The position numbers and the translations under genes are program-made. Shown in pieces: positions 22,976 to 34,407 of a DNA stretch of 64,000 nucleotides (positions within the stretch are counted from its first letter, which is position 1; the number at the start of each line of letters is the position of its first letter). The stretch comes from Cephalotus follicularis. Taxonomy: Eukaryota > Streptophyta > Magnoliopsida > Oxalidales > Cephalotaceae. The DNA lies in the NCBI GenBank assembly GCA_001972305.1, contig BDDD01002140.1, positions 63,296 through 127,295 of the forward strand, in the 5' to 3' direction. The notes under the pieces are model-generated. The model made no database searches and had not been told where the DNA came from. It saw only the letters and a program-made list of their open reading frames with translations.

Positions 22976-23734
22976 GCGTCAGACACAGAATACCAGTGCA
23001 GAAAGCAGTTTCAAATCCATGGCTACATCCGATTTTTCTTAAACTCAAAACATAATTATCAACATGCAGGCTCTTACAACGTTATTTCTTAAGTTCGAAA
23101 CACCAGATATACATACGATTACATACAAAAGTAAAACTCATTTTGAAACATGATTTTCTTGTATATAAACCGTTTATGCAAACATAACTACAATTCGAAT
23201 TTTTTTTCTGTATAAATCCTAAAATCAGTGACATATACATATATCTACATACGTCAATAGCATGATTTCTTTGTTTTTAAGCATCAACATTACAAGTTAT
23301 GCATAAAATCCATGAATGAACATATAAAGATAACAGCAGAAATTTAGTTTCAACAGGCTACTAAAATCATGCTCGAAATAAAATTATAGTCGGTTTTAAT
23401 ACAAATTAAAGGGTGATACAGAAACTACATAGTACAAACAACAACTTTCGTTTAGAAATTACCTCCAAAAAACGTCGAAATCGATGCAGAAAAATGCGTT
23501 CAAAGTAGCTGTTTATGTTTGTAAAAAGTGCAGATAGTTTTCTTTCAAAATAGTTCTTAGTCTTTTAAAATAAGAAAAAAGAGTAAAATAAATGATAAAA
23601 TCGTGCATCTAATGAGTTTTCCTTTCATGCAGATTCGGTTTCAACAAACAAGGAAAATCAGATCAACAAAAATGGCAAAAATCCCTCTTTCCCTAAACAG
23701 CCCACCGTCCAAACTGGTATGGAAAGCCGACCAA

Positions 23735-23860
23735 AGCGTCGACTGTTTACTTAAAGCGTCGATGGTTAAACACTTAAATACAAAACGCGTCGATGTCACA
23801 CGTTTTGGCGTCAACGTGTCCCACAACACCCAAAGCATCGGCGGTTCTAATGAGAGCGTC
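23735..23860. repeat. GCGTCGAC word cluster (terminal cluster, left LTR of B)
   Basis: Words AAAGCGTCGACTGTTTAC, AAAGCGTCGATGG, ACGCGTCGATGTC, TTGGCGTCAACGTG, AAAGCATCGGCGG and GAGCGTCGACGCTTTG, 130-260 bp from the LTR 5' terminus. Confidence 0.9.
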
Positions 23861-23991
23861 GACGCTTTGTGCCCAGAAAACAAAAATAAAAGGAATTTCA
23901 AGCTAAGAATCAAAGCGTTCACCAACCATAGCATAAATCAAAAGGTACAAACCAAACATAAAACATGTAAGCATAAAAACGAGATATTACA

Positions 23992-24010
23992 TCCACCCCC
24001 CCTTAAAAAG
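23992..24010 (-). other. Polypurine tract of element B
   Basis: Minus strand reads TTTTTAAGGGGGGGTGGA directly before the 3' LTR (TGTAATATC). It is the expected plus-strand primer position. Confidence 0.93.
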
Positions 24011-24048
24011 GATTTCGTCCAGAAATCACAACCATACACATACCTTAT

Positions 24049-24736
24049 TCGAACAGGCGAGGATATTCCTCTCGAATATGCTCCTCTAACTCCCAAGTAG
24101 CTTCGCTTTCGGGATGATTCTTCCATAAGACTTTTACAAAAGGGATAGTTTTACTACCAGTAACCCTCTCCTGTCTGTCCAAAATAGCCTCAGCCTCCTC
24201 ATCGCAAGACAAGTCCTCGCGAAGCTATCAAAAGGATAGTGAACCACGTGTAAGGGATGGTACCGGTAACCCCTCAATAAAGACACATGGAACACGTTAT
24301 GAATATGAGATAACTGTGGAGGCAAAGCTAACCGGTAAGCAACCGCTCTGACCTTTTCCAGAATTTCAAATGGTCCAATAAACCGTGGACTCAACTTTCC
24401 CTTCAGCCCAAACCTTCGAACTCCTTTCCATGGTGAAACCTTTAGAAACACGTGTTCACCAACTCTAAATTCCAATTCCCTCCGATGTTTGTCAACATAA
24501 CTCTTCTGTCGGGATTGAGCTGCTTTCAGTCTCTCCCTAGCTACAGTCAATTTTTCAGTAGTGATCTGAACTAGCTCAGGTCCTTCGATAGCTCTCTCGC
24601 CAACCTCATCCCAACATGTCGGAGATCAACATTTTCTCCCATACAGTGCCTCAAACGGAGCCATCCGAATGCTAGCATGCCAACTATTATTATATGCAAA
24701 CTCCACCAAGCTCAAATACTCATCCCAGTTTCCAGC
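24049..24736 (-). pseudogene. pol: Element B integrase C-terminal part, broken
   Basis: Continues the integrase after a nonsense codon at CALE-stop (24734). It contains LYGRKC followed by a second nonsense codon (TGA near 24625, likely from CGA), then WDEVGERAI, KLTVARERLKAAQSRQKSYVDKHRREL and the GPFEILEKV...LALPPQLSHIHNVFHVSLLR block typical of the gypsy integrase C-terminal domain. A frameshift near 24235 moves the tail into another frame, which ends VLWKNHPESEATWELEEHI, the TWE-type chromodomain-like end. The homologous block is intact in element C (41027-41410). Confidence 0.9.
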
Positions 24737-25084
24737 TCACTCTAATGCACAAGACCTCAGCATATCCTCTAAAGTCTGGATGGTCCTCTCTGACTGTCCA
24801 TCTGTCTGTGGGTGAAAAGCTGTACTGTAATTGAACCGTGTTCCCCAAGCTTTCTGGAATCCCTTCCAAAATCTAGAGGTGAAACGAGGATCCCTATCCG
24901 AAACAATGGATACAGGTGTCTCATGTAGTCTCATAATCTCTTGCTGGAAAATTTTCGCCAACCGGTCTACAGAAAAGTTCTCCCGGATAGCCAAGAAATG
25001 TGCTGATTTAGTCAAACGATGCACCACTACCCAGATGGTATGATTTCTCTTGAACGTCCTTGGCAATCCTGTAACAAAGTCCAT
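24737..25084 (-). pseudogene. pol: Element B integrase catalytic core, first Asp replaced by His
   Basis: Open frame of 115 codons covering the rve core: MDFVTGLPRT, LTKSAHFLAIR, ETPVSIVSDRDPRFTSRFW and [20 protein letters not shown]. The second Asp (SDRD) and the Glu (QTLEDML) of the DDE triad are present. The first one is changed: VVVHRLTKSAHF has His (codon at 25019-25021) where family members, including element C, have Asp. The frame is separated from the RNase H/zinc-binding part by a TAG codon at about 25087 (from TGG). Catalytic activity is not expected. Confidence 0.93.
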
Positions 25085-25096
25085 TGCTATGCTCTC

Positions 25097-25882
25097 CTAT
25101 TTCCAAACTGGAACCTCCAAGGGCTGTAAATAACCACTGGCTCGTTGGTGCTCAATCTTAACCTGCTGATAGATCAAACACCTCCCAACATACTCTGCTA
25201 CATCCCTCTTCATCCCATTCCACCAGAAATTCCGCTTCAGGTCCCTATACATTTTTGTAGAACCTGGATGTATAGAGAATGGAGAACTGTGCGCCTCAGA
25301 CAAAACAACATCTCTGATAGTAGTATCTGCCGGCACACACAACCGTCTACCCAACCAGATCACTCCATGCTCATCCACATGGAACTCTGTCTGTTTACCC
25401 TCATCAACATTCTGGATTAACGCCCATAGTTCACCATCATCACTCTGAGCCGCCTTAATCCGAGATATAAGGGTAGGCTCTATACTCATAGTAGCCATGT
25501 AACCTCCAGAACCCCGAACAAACAAATTCAAATCCAAACGCTCCATATCTGCTATCAACTGCGGCTGAGTAAGCAAAGCCGCAACACTTTCAGAACTCTT
25601 CCTACTCAAAGCATCAGCTACCACATTTGCTTTACCGGGGTGGTACTGAATATTCCGGTCATAGTCCTTCAAAAGCTCCAACCATCTCCTTTGTCGCATA
25701 TTCAACTCATTTTGCGTGAAGATGTACTTGAGATTCTTGTGATCAGTGAAAACATCATAAGTTTCTCCGTACAAATAATGCCTCCAGATCTTTAACGCAA
25801 AAACCACCGTTGCTAACTCCAGATCATGTGTAGGGTAATTCACTTCATAAGGCTTCAACTGTCTTGAAGCATAAGCTATCAC
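25097..25882 (-). pseudogene. pol: Element B RNase H and integrase zinc-binding domain
   Basis: 261 codons. They begin at [23 protein letters not shown] (RNase H core), then [43 protein letters not shown], then the HHCC zinc-binding domain of integrase ([25 protein letters not shown]...CLIYQQVK). The second Cys of that domain appears as Tyr (CLIYQQVK instead of CLxCQQVK), a further loss. It is offset from the upstream frame by a 2-base deletion near 25888. Confidence 0.93.
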
Positions 25883-28553
25883 ATGACCGTGCTATAAGAA
25901 CACATCCCAAACCCTTCTTTGAAGCATCACTGTATATCTGATATCCCCCTGACCCAGATGGTAACTGAAGAATTGGTGCAGACACCAGACCGTTCTTCAA
26001 TTTCTCAAAACTTGCTTCCCTTTCTTCGTTCCACACAAACTTGGCTCCTTTTCTTAAAAGTTGTGTCAGTGGCAAGGCTATGGAGGAGAAGCCTTCGACA
26101 AACCGTCTATAGTAGCCAGCCAGACCCAAAAAGCTCCTAACTTCCGTTACTGTAGTAGGCCTCGGCCATTTGGTAATAGCCTCAACCTTTGCAGGATCCC
26201 CACTAATACCATCTGCTGTAACCACATGGCCTAAAAATGTCACATGCTCCAACCAGAATTCACATTTCGAAAATTTTGCATAAAGCTGATTCTTTCTCAA
26301 AACACCCAGCATTATACGAAGTTGAGCTTCATGTTCTTCTCTCGACTTGGAATACACAGGAATGTCATCAATGAACACAATCACAAACTTGTCCAAGTAT
26401 TCATGAAACACCCGATTCATCAGATCCATAAAGACTACCGGTGCATTTGTAAGTCCAAAAGGCATCACCAGAAATTCATAATGTCCGTACCGTGTACGAA
26501 AAGCAGTCTTAGCTATGTCCTCATCTTTCACCCGTAACTGATGATAACCCGATCTCAAATCGATCTTCGAGAAATACCGTGCACCTTGGAGTTGATCAAA
26601 AAGGTCATCAATCCTAGGCAAAGGGTATTTATTTCTGATGGTGATCCTGTTCAGTTCTCTGTAGTCTATGCACAACCTCATAGACCCATCCTTCTTCCTG
26701 ACAAAAAGAACCGGAGCTCCCCACGGTGAAACACTAGGCCGGATAAAACCCCGATCCAACAACTCTTGTAACTGCTCCTTCTGTTCTTGCAATTCTAACG
26801 GTGCCATTCTGTAAGGTGTTTTAGATATCGGTGCCGCTCCGGGAATGAGCTCGATGGTAAACTCCACTTTCCGTTGCGGTGGCAAACCCGGTAACTCCCC
26901 CAGAAACACATCTGAAAACTCTCTCACGACCGGATAGTCCTCAAGGTGAGGCTCATCCTTAGAGACGTCTTTTACAACAGCTAGGTAACCCTCAGCACCC
27001 TTAGCTACCATCTTTCTAGCCTTCAGAGCAGAAATAATCTTAACTTCTTTCCTCGGCTGTGAACCCTGATAAATAAAATCAGGTCTATCCACATCCCCAA
27101 ACAAAACCCTCCGAGTGTGACATTCAATCATGGCACGATGGCGATTTAACCAATCCATGCCAAGAATAATGTCGAAGTCATGCATATCTATTGGGAAAAG
27201 ATCCGCATCTCGAACGCGATCATGAAAAACGATAGGACAAGCACAAAAACATTCAGATATCACAACAGATGTACCCATAGGGGTCGAAAGAACCAAAGCT
27301 GGATCCAGAGATAGAGATGACACCCCAGGATGCCGAACAAAAGATCTCGCTACTACAGAATGAGTCGATCCAGTATCATACAAAACATAAGCCATACGAT
27401 AACAAACAGAGACATAACCCGAAACAGTACCTGGAGCACCTGCTGCCTGATGAGTAGTCAAAGAAAAGACTCGGCGACCTACGTTGCGCTGTCCCGCGTC
27501 TCCGCCATTACCTTTCCTCTCTTTTGCTCGAGGGTCTGTGCAATCCATAAAATGATGGCCCTGCTGTCCGCACATAAAGCATGCCCCCGAAGCCTTGTAA
27601 CAAGTCCCAACTGGATGTCTCTTCCCACAAGTCTCACACTGTACAATCTGAACATTGGGGTTACCCCCACCAGTATTCTTCTTTTGCTGCTTACCATTTC
27701 GGCCCTTACTCTGCTTTCCCGAATTTTGGCCCTGAGAGTCTCCCCTATTTCTCTTCTTTTCTCCTTCTAAACGAGCAGCCTGAAAATACAATCTTTCCAT
27801 TTCTATGTTCTTCGCAGCGTTTGCAACCTCTGACACATCCACAAACCTCGAGTTAATCAGCTTACCCCTAAGCTGATAATGCAACTTCCATTTAAACTTA
27901 TCTGCCTGTTCAGCTGCAGACCCCGCTGCAGGTCCAGCAAAACCAGCCAAACTGGTAAAACGGGCTAAAAACTCAGTAACAGACTCACCTTCCTTCTGTC
28001 TAGTCATAAGAAACTCCCTAGCATAAGCCTCTTTATCAGCAGTGGGGAAATACTGCTGATAAAAGATCTCACAGAAATCAGACCAAGACAAAGTCTCAGC
28101 AAAACCTCCACCCTTAGCTGTTTTCAAGGTTTTCCACCATGTCTGGGCATCGTCCTCCAGCTTATATGTTGCCAACTTAACTTTCTGATTATCGCCGAAT
28201 TCCAACACATCAAAAATCTTCTCTAAATGAGCAATCCAATGTTCAGCCTCCACTGGTGTCGGCGCTGAAGTAAAGGATCGCGGTCTCTGTTTTTGGAACC
28301 TTTCCAGCCATACAAGAACTGGAGTATCAGGATGGTCCCCAGCTCCCCTAGCTGCATGAGAATCAACTGGTACATTCTCCTCAGCTACATGCTCACGACG
28401 ACCGTGCTCATGATTTTGCTGTTGCTGCATCACTCGGTTCACTTCCTGAGCCACAGATTGTCTAACCATCTCGTCAATTGCAGGCTCATTTCTTGCTCCA
28501 TCCTGAGCCACAACTGGTTCGGTTCTCTGAGGGGTGTTCCTTGTTCGAGCCAT
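25845..28553 (-). CDS. gag-pol: Element B gag-protease-RT open frame (902 codons)
   Basis: Longest open frame in the window. Gag core at about residues 80-240 ([31 protein letters not shown]). CCHC zinc knuckle C325-C328-H333-C338. Aspartic protease motif LYDTGS with D393, and the flap-side ILGMDWL at 464-469. RT from about 600 ([18 protein letters not shown]), LCIDYRELN at 627, MPFGLTNAP at 697, catalytic FIDD at 727-730 (followed by Pro rather than the usual Leu). Connection [11 protein letters not shown] at 808; start of RNase [11 protein letters not shown] at 874. Residues after about 886 are out of frame because of a 2-base deletion. ATG at 28553 follows the primer site by about 160 bp, as expected for gag. 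In life it would give capsid, protease and reverse transcriptase of a cytoplasmic virus-like particle. Confidence 0.95.
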   Translation of the reverse strand: MARTRNTPQRTEPVVAQDGARNEPAIDEMVRQSVAQEVNRVMQQQQNHEHGRREHVAEENVPVDSHAARGAGDHPDTPVLVWLERFQKQRPRSFTSAPTPVEAEHWIAHLEKIFDVLEFGDNQKVKLATYKLEDDAQTWWKTLKTAKGGGFAETLSWSDFCEIFYQQYFPTADKEAYAREFLMTRQKEGESVTEFLARFTSLAGFAGPAAGSAAEQADKFKWKLHYQLRGKLINSRFVDVSEVANAAKNIEMERLYFQAARLEGEKKRNRGDSQGQNSGKQSKGRNGKQQKKNTGGGNPNVQIVQCETCGKRHPVGTCYKASGACFMCGQQGHHFMDCTDPRAKERKGNGGDAGQRNVGRRVFSLTTHQAAGAPGTVSGYVSVCYRMAYVLYDTGSTHSVVARSFVRHPGVSSLSLDPALVLSTPMGTSVVISECFCACPIVFHDRVRDADLFPIDMHDFDIILGMDWLNRHRAMIECHTRRVLFGDVDRPDFIYQGSQPRKEVKIISALKARKMVAKGAEGYLAVVKDVSKDEPHLEDYPVVREFSDVFLGELPGLPPQRKVEFTIELIPGAAPISKTPYRMAPLELQEQKEQLQELLDRGFIRPSVSPWGAPVLFVRKKDGSMRLCIDYRELNRITIRNKYPLPRIDDLFDQLQGARYFSKIDLRSGYHQLRVKDEDIAKTAFRTRYGHYEFLVMPFGLTNAPVVFMDLMNRVFHEYLDKFVIVFIDDIPVYSKSREEHEAQLRIMLGVLRKNQLYAKFSKCEFWLEHVTFLGHVVTADGISGDPAKVEAITKWPRPTTVTEVRSFLGLAGYYRRFVEGFSSIALPLTQLLRKGAKFVWNEEREASFEKLKNGLVSAPILQLPSGSGGYQIYSDASKKGLGCVLIARSCDSLCFKTVEAL

Positions 28554-28710
28554 CTACGCAACAAAACCAGGACAAGATAAAGACAAAAGAGTCAGAAGGT
28601 CAAAATGAAGGACATATCAAAAGATCGTAACGAAGAAGTCCTAACCCAGTGTCTACCCAATCTCACAGGTCAAACCTAGTTAGGCCTTCTAAGGAAACAA
28701 AACCTATAGT

Positions 28711-28721
28711 CTCTGATACCA
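28711..28721 (-). other. Primer binding site of element B
   Basis: Minus strand TGGTATCAGAG, matching the initiator Met-tRNA 3' end, five bases from the LTR end at 28727. Confidence 0.92.
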
Positions 28722-29064
28722 CAATCTGTAACACCCCCGATGATGGGAGCCCTTACAGGTCATAATACCAAACTGAAACATAACGGAAATCTAAACAAAA
28801 GACTGATACGAAACGGATGTGGTGGTCTGAAAGCATATCTTCTAACAAACTGATATAAGACAGAGTCTGAAAACTTTAACAAATCATAATTAAAAACAAA
28901 CCACAATCCGATATCCAAATACTGAAAACACAACTGAAACAAAACCAAAATCTGAAACTGTTTTTACTGAAAACTAATCTGATTCTACTGGAAAACACAA
29001 GGACCAACTCCTAGATAACCCTCTGACAAGTGGGTAACTCTCATCACACGTTTACCCCATGCTC

Positions 29065-30029
29065 CTGAAAACCTGCCCCATAGAAACAAAAATGCGGCTG
29101 AGCAAACCTTAGTACGGATAAGGAAGTCAAAACAGTAAACGGTAAACAATTAAATTGAACTTTAAAATTCAGTAAAGTATCATAGCAAATATTCTTTAAA
29201 ATGTAAAGCATAATATTTAAGAACGAGCAGTTATAAAATCATCATAACTTTACGAAAAACAGAATATCATAGTTCAAAACATTATCTGATTTCATAATTC
29301 CATAACAGAGAATTTCTGACATTCAAACATATATAGGTGCAAGGGGTTCGCCCACATCCTCTGACGGAAAAGTCGTGTATGGCACTACACTAACAATCCC
29401 AATACTGAATTTCTGAATTTCTGAATTCTGACAATAACTAGAGTATACTCCTACGCCTCAAAAGGATCCATATCCTACCCTCAAGATACATATTTAAAAG
29501 AGACGTCGTAGACCGATCACACCGCCACGGTAGGTGTCATGTCCTCCGTGCCAAAGAACATGCCTATGATACCTCATAGGAAGGGTTTTTCTCTGTATGT
29601 TATTATGTTAAAACTTTGTTTTATTCTAAAACAGTTCTAAAATGTACTTATGTAAACTGTCTCCAGACATATCTGAAATTATTTAAAAAGAATCATACTT
29701 TCATATCAAAATCCAAAATTAAAATCCGATCTTAAAATCAAAATCTGATCTGTATCTGAAGTCTAACATACTTCCTAAAGTGGAAGCCATGTCTAAAACA
29801 AATATCATACTTTCGATAACAGAAAATATGCTTATTAAAAATCAATATCCGAAGTAACAATGTTAAAATTCATTTCAGTAAGATTATTATCATAATGAGA
29901 ATATCCGTATCAAAATATGAGTTTTATTTCTAATAAAACCAGGAACATAAATACGTTCAATAAAACATACAAAATCATCAATTAATGAAAGTTTAATCGA
30001 AGGAGTACCAAAGAACGAAGAATCCGTAC
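29065..30029 (-). other. Predicted intron in element B 5' LTR
   Basis: Donor GCTAAG/GTACGG at 30029. Acceptor preceded by a T-rich stretch (TTTTTGTTTCTATGGGGCAG, then GTTTTCAG/GAGC) at 29065. It contains the second GTCGAC cluster only partly or not at all, depending on the donor used. Inference from splice-like signals; weaker than for elements C and iota. Confidence 0.35.
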
Positions 30030-30179
30030 CTTAGCAGGTCAAAAATCTAAACAAACTAGAATACCGGACAAAAGCACCCTAGAAGTGTCCTAAACTCCAC
30101 CACGAATGATATTAAGACCTAAACATTTAAACCCAAAAATCACATAACATAAAAAGATCAAAACATCAAAACAGCCATA

Positions 30180-30315
30180 AAGCGTCGACAATTTGTTCTT
30201 AGACGTCAACGGTTTAGTTGCACAAAAGGACAAAGCGTCAAGCCAAGAGTCGACTGACCAAAGCACAAAACAGTACAAAGCGGCGAAGCTCGAATACTAA
30301 GCGTCGACGGTTAGC
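30180..30315. repeat. GCGTCGAC word cluster (second cluster, right LTR of B)
   Basis: Same words as 22845-22975; by eye the copies are essentially identical. Confidence 0.88.
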
Positions 30316-31071
30316 GTCAGACACAGAATACCAGTGCAGAAAGCAGTTTCAAATCCATGGCTACATCCGATTTTTCTTAAACTCAAAACATAATTATCAA
30401 CATGCAGGCTCTTACAACGTTATTTCTTAAGTTCGAAACACCAGATATACATACGATTACATACAAAAGTAAAACTCATTTTGAAACATGATTTTCTTGT
30501 ATATAAACCGTTTATGCAAACATAACTACAATTCGAATTTTTTTTCTGTATAAATCCTAAAATCAGTGACATATACATATATCTACATACGTCAATAGCA
30601 TGATTTCTTTGTTTTTAAGCATCAACATTACAAGTTATGCATAAAATCCATGAATGAACATATAAAGATAACAGCAGAAATTTAGTTTCAACAGGCTACT
30701 AAAATCATGCTCGAAATCAAATTATAGTCGGTTTTAATACAAATTAAAGGGTGATACAGAAACTACATAGTACAAACAACAACTTTCGTTTAGAAATTAC
30801 CTCCAAAAAACGTCGAAATCGATGCAGAAAAATGCGTTCAAAGTAGCTGTTTATGTTTGTAAAAAGTGCAGATAGTTTTCTTTCAAAATAGTTCTTAGTC
30901 TTTTAAAATAAGAAAAAAGAGTAAAATAAATGATAAAATCGTGCATCTAATGAGTTTTCCTTTCATGCAGATTCGGTTTCAACAAACAAGGAAAATCAGA
31001 TCAACAAAAATGGCAAAAATCCCTCTTTCCCTAAACAGCCCACCGTCCAAACTGGTATGGAAAGCCGACCA

Positions 31072-31205
31072 AAGCGTCGACTGTTTACTTAAAGCGTCGA
31101 CGGTTAAACACTTAAATACAAAAAGCGTCGATGTCACACGTTTTGGCGTCAACGTGTCCCACAACACCCAAAGCATCGGCGGTTCTAATGAGAGCGTCGA
31201 CGCTT
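31072..31205. repeat. GCGTCGAC word cluster (terminal cluster, right LTR of B)
   Basis: Same array as 23735-23860, with AAAGCGTCGACGG where the left LTR has AAAGCGTCGATGG. One C-to-T difference therefore falls inside a word. Confidence 0.9.
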
Positions 31206-32364
31206 TGTGCCCAAAAAACAAAAATAAAAGGAATTTCAAGCTAAGAATCAAAGCGTTCACCAACCATAGCATAAATCAAAAGGTACAAACCAAACATAAA
31301 ACATGTAAGCATAAAAACGGGATATTACACCCAGACCTATTTAAAATTCTCCCAGACTGATATCCAATATTATGAAGATGAGAAATTAATCCAATTAATT
31401 TTTCCATAATTTATTACACACCATCGTAATGCGTGACTTTTTGAGTCGTTGGTTCACGTGCACAATAATCCCTCGTCATACTTGGTCCGGATTCAGGTCT
31501 AGGGTAAAGATACGTGTTAATTCTACTTTTACCTCAGTGGCTAAAATATATCATCATTACTAGGACCTTTGGTAGACTCTCTGAAAATCTAATTTCCAAT
31601 CCTCCTCAACCTTGGCCAAGGATTTCATAAGTCCAAAGTACAATCAGACCAAATTAGGGCTGATTACCTTCGCTCATGTGTGATAATCATATATTGCGCA
31701 CTTGCTTGTATTCATATAGATTCGATCATGCCCAAAGACCACCCAATTGCCAGCCCCGTGAAAGAACTAGGTAAGGTGGAGATCAAATCCAGACAGTCTC
31801 CATACGATATAGAGCAGTCGCTTAGGTCTAAGGACCAGATGAGTTCGAGAACTCACTAAGTGACTAGCACTTATACACAACAGCAATAAGTGGGAATCAC
31901 TACTGACAAGAGAATGGCGACTATCCAATAGTTTCTCCTACGCGGGTCCAGTTCAGTGTACACGCTCCCAGCGCACACCCCGCACTTGCCGTAGTGTTCC
32001 CCACAGATGATGGTGAGAGAATCCATCCTTCCCTGCTCGAGAGTAGGAAATGTGCGCGCAAGTCTATCTGGTTTACTAATGCCCATAAAGTGAATCTATG
32101 ACTTGGAACTAATTCAACATAAGGAATAAGGTAGCCAGTCCCACTTCCTCCATGCTTGGCATCCAACCTTATGTCAGGGCATCATAAGTGTAAGTAGGTA
32201 AATTTAAACTACTTTAATTATGTGATAAAACACAAGTGATATTACCATAATTAATATAATCAAAATTAGCACGTGTCATATATATGAAAAAAGACTGTTT
32301 ATGTACATAGACAGGTCTGATACGTAAGCCCATCCAATGGCTTGTCGGGTCATCCTATCTAACA

Positions 32365-32375
32365 ATCTCCCACTT
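32365..32375 (-). other. Polypurine tract of the split copia element
   Basis: Minus strand AAGTGGGAGAT abuts the LTR start TGTTAGATAG at 32364. This is the usual copia PPT form and position. Confidence 0.9.
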
Positions 32376-32382
32376 GACCCTC

Positions 32383-32490
32383 AAGCTATGCACTGCTATA
32401 GCCTAAGCCCATCGTCCCACGATGATGCTCCAAAGCTTTGGTGCCCAGTGCCTTGGTCAATGGATGTGTTGTGTTCTCCTCTGAGGAGAC
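32383..32490 (-). pseudogene. pol: Copia RNase H C-terminus
   Basis: Minus-strand SSEENTTHPLTKALGTKALEHHRGTMGLGYSSA and stop. This is the end of copia pol (the xNxADPLTKxL block), located between the PPT and the solo LTR that interrupts pol at 32491. It continues upstream at 35817. Confidence 0.9.
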
Positions 32491-32671
32491 TGTAACGCCC
32501 AGAAATTTCATGAAATATATTATTGTAATTTCGGATATATTTGATCGAGAATCAATGAGAATTTGATCGAGAATCAATGAGAAATGATGGAATTTCCATT
32601 TCATTATGTGGCAAATTGAGAAAGAAATGTTAAAAGGTTGTTTGAATTGAAATATTCGAATATTGAGATAA

Positions 32672-32822
32672 AGCGTCGATGCCTTGAATGAAAGCGTCGA
32701 TGACAATGGGGAAAATGCGCATGTAAGCTCATGCACATGAACGTCGGTGCCAAATGATAGCATCGACCCCTTTATGTGTGAAACGTAATAAGCGCTGACA
32801 CTTATGAAAAACGTTGACGCTT
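32672..32822. repeat. GCGTCGAT word cluster (terminal cluster of iota)
   Basis: Words AAAGCGTCGATGCCTTG, AAAGCGTCGATGAC, GAACGTCGGTGCC, AGCATCGACCCC, AAGCGCTGACACTT and AACGTTGACGCTTTG. More decayed than the second cluster of the same LTR. Confidence 0.85.
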
Positions 32823-33107
32823 TGTGATGAATGTTGGACACGTTTTGCTACTGACGGGAAAATGTGTTGCAAGGGGAAGGTGGAGGCCACTTCCAGGTGC
32901 CTTCACATGCACATAGAAATGTGTTGGACATGCTACATGTTACTAGGCCTGAAAATGCCAGAGGAGAGAAAGAATGTGACACTTGTGCGTGCATGCAAGT
33001 GAGGAACAGAAATGGGAAGAGAAAGAGAGACACCTGGTTCGCCATGCAAGTAGGTGTGAAAAGAGAATGAAACCAGCCTTGCATGTAGAGAAAGAGAAAG
33101 ATTCAGC

Positions 33108-33117
33108 CTATATAAAC
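33108..33117 (+). promoter_or_regulatory. Predicted TATA box of LTR iota
   Basis: CTATATAAAC followed by a CT-rich initiator-like stretch (CACTATTCTCTCTTCATC), 618 bp from the LTR start and between the two GTCGAC clusters. Elements A and C and the 4614 and 46084 LTRs have TATA-like words in equivalent places. Confidence 0.65.
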
Positions 33118-33627
33118 ACTATTCTCTCTTCATCTCTGCAACCGAATTTCTAGAGAGAAAGAAACAAAAGAGATACAGAAAGAAATTAGAAGAAAAACAA
33201 GAGAGAAATTAGGAGAGAGAAGGAGAACATGTTCTCCATTGTTGGACCTGGACAAACTTGGAAGCTAAAACCAGGAAGGGAAACGGATTTTTTTGGAGCC
33301 ACTGCCCGGACTTGGGAAGCTTGGAGAGCTAATGTTCTGACGTAAAGAGGTGGACTTTGTGTTTCTAACTTGAAACCAAAGGTAGGAGAAGTTATACATG
33401 CAAAGTTTGAGTTCAATTATATTGTAATGCCATTGATGAGTTGCATGATTTTCACTGTTGCTATGGACTATTTGGACTGATTGGGTTGATGCTATGAGCA
33501 CCTTGTTATGTAAATTGCTCCTGCATGTTGATTCCTGAGTGTATACTTGACTGTATTGCATGTATACATGGATTGAACCCTACTAGTTTATATTGAAACA
33601 AAAGAGACAACGTTCTTGGCTCATAAC

Positions 33628-33965
33628 CGTCGACGCTCACGAAGTATGCATCGACGCTTTGGACTGTAAAACGTGGAATTATTACTGAATACGCGTTAGA
33701 CGTCGATGCTAGAGGAAAGCGTCTACGCCATGGTTCGTTTAACATGAATACAGACGTGTTGCACGTCGACGTTTAATGTTCCTACCTTAAGGCGTCAACG
33801 CCTAAGGTGAAGCGCTGGAGCTTAGGGTTCCACATCTTGATCCTCGACGCGTAATGAGTTGAACATTGATGCCTTAAAACCACTGGAAAGCGCTAACGCT
33901 AAGGACTGAGCGTCGGCGCTTAGAGGACATAAGCGTCGATGCTAAAGCGATAAACGTCGACGCTT
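33628..33965. repeat. GCGTCGACGC word cluster (second cluster of iota)
   Basis: About 14 words, for example ACCGTCGACGCTCAC, GCATCGACGCTTTGG, AGACGTCGATGC, AAGCGTCTACGCC, GCACGTCGACGTTT, AAGGCGTCAACGCC, AAGCGCTAACGC, AGCGTCGGCGCTTAG, AAGCGTCGATGC and AAACGTCGACGCTTC. Most differ from AAGCGTCGACGCTT by one to three bases. Confidence 0.92.
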
Positions 33966-34407
33966 CAAGTGTTGTTTTGGACATTTTCGCCTAAAATGAC
34001 GTGCGTTGATCCCGGAACGATTCTAGATGCATTTGAGCATATGTTTGCATTGCATATTCAACTAATTATTGAAATGTGGATTGAAACGTGATTGATTTTT
34101 AAAAGTGGTTATCGTTTTAGAAATACATGCATGATTTTGAATAAGTCATTATATTTCGTACGAAAATGTATATTTACAAATGTATATTTTTGAATGACTG
34201 GGAAAAAGATTTCTAAAGGGTTACGAACTGTTTAAAGGGATTGACATACATTTTAAAATGTATTGTTATCAAGTATTTTATGATACGCTGAAACTACATG
34301 GAAAAGGATTGTAAAAGGACTGTTATATATATATTGGGCAAATATATATATGTTTTCAAGTGTTTACACTTATAAATTGCTTGAAATGGATTGAAAGATT
34401 TTGGTGG

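Larger units (their letters stand above)
21966..23991 (-). repeat. Element B left (3') LTR, 2026 bp, with a 577-bp deletion
   Basis: TGTAACACCCCC start, GATATTACA end. It matches the right LTR except for a gap after CTCTGACAAGT (22270), where 29032-29608 of the right LTR is absent. The missing part includes the predicted acceptor block. GTCGAC clusters lie at 22845-22975 and 23735-23860. Confidence 0.95.
21966..31329 (-). mobile_element. Full-length gypsy element B (chromovirus-like), TSD CCCAG
   Basis: Complete element of 9364 bp in minus orientation, flanked by CCCAG at 21961-21965 and 31330-31334. It has two LTRs, a PPT next to the left LTR, an initiator-Met primer site next to the right LTR, and a gag-PR-RT-RH-IN region. 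The left LTR lacks 577 bp present in the right LTR; otherwise I see only about a dozen substitutions between the two, so the insertion is fairly young. The integrase tail (VLWKNHPESEATWE) supports a chromovirus of the Del/Tekay type. The element is inserted in the copia LTR. Pol carries a frameshift, three nonsense codons and a lost integrase aspartate, so the copy is not autonomous. Confidence 0.96.
28727..31329 (-). repeat. Element B right (5') LTR, 2603 bp, undeleted
   Basis: Full version of the LTR, with 29032-29608 retained. It has GTCGAC clusters at 30180-30315 and 31072-31205, a donor-like CTAAG/GTACGGATTC at 30029 and an acceptor-like TTTTCAG/GAGC at 29065. Confidence 0.95.
15738..32364 (-). 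mobile_element. 3' LTR of the large split copia element (with nested insertions)
   Basis: Starts TGTTGGAATTC at 15738 and ends CTATCTAACA at 32364, directly followed by a copia polypurine tract and copia pol, so the orientation is minus and this is the 3' LTR. The LTR itself is in three pieces, 15738-16003, 21194-21965 and 31335-32364, about 2.07 kb in total. They are separated by a gypsy solo LTR and by full-length gypsy element B. It resembles the solo copia LTR at 36964-52064 over its length. The bases before it are TAAAC; the matching duplicate would lie beyond the window. Confidence 0.85.

Noticed and set aside
23603..24100. 165-codon plus frame, with a near-identical copy at 30941-31360
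   Set aside because: It lies in the LTR of element B on the antisense side and crosses the LTR/internal boundary. Presence in both LTRs follows from LTR identity, not from coding selection.
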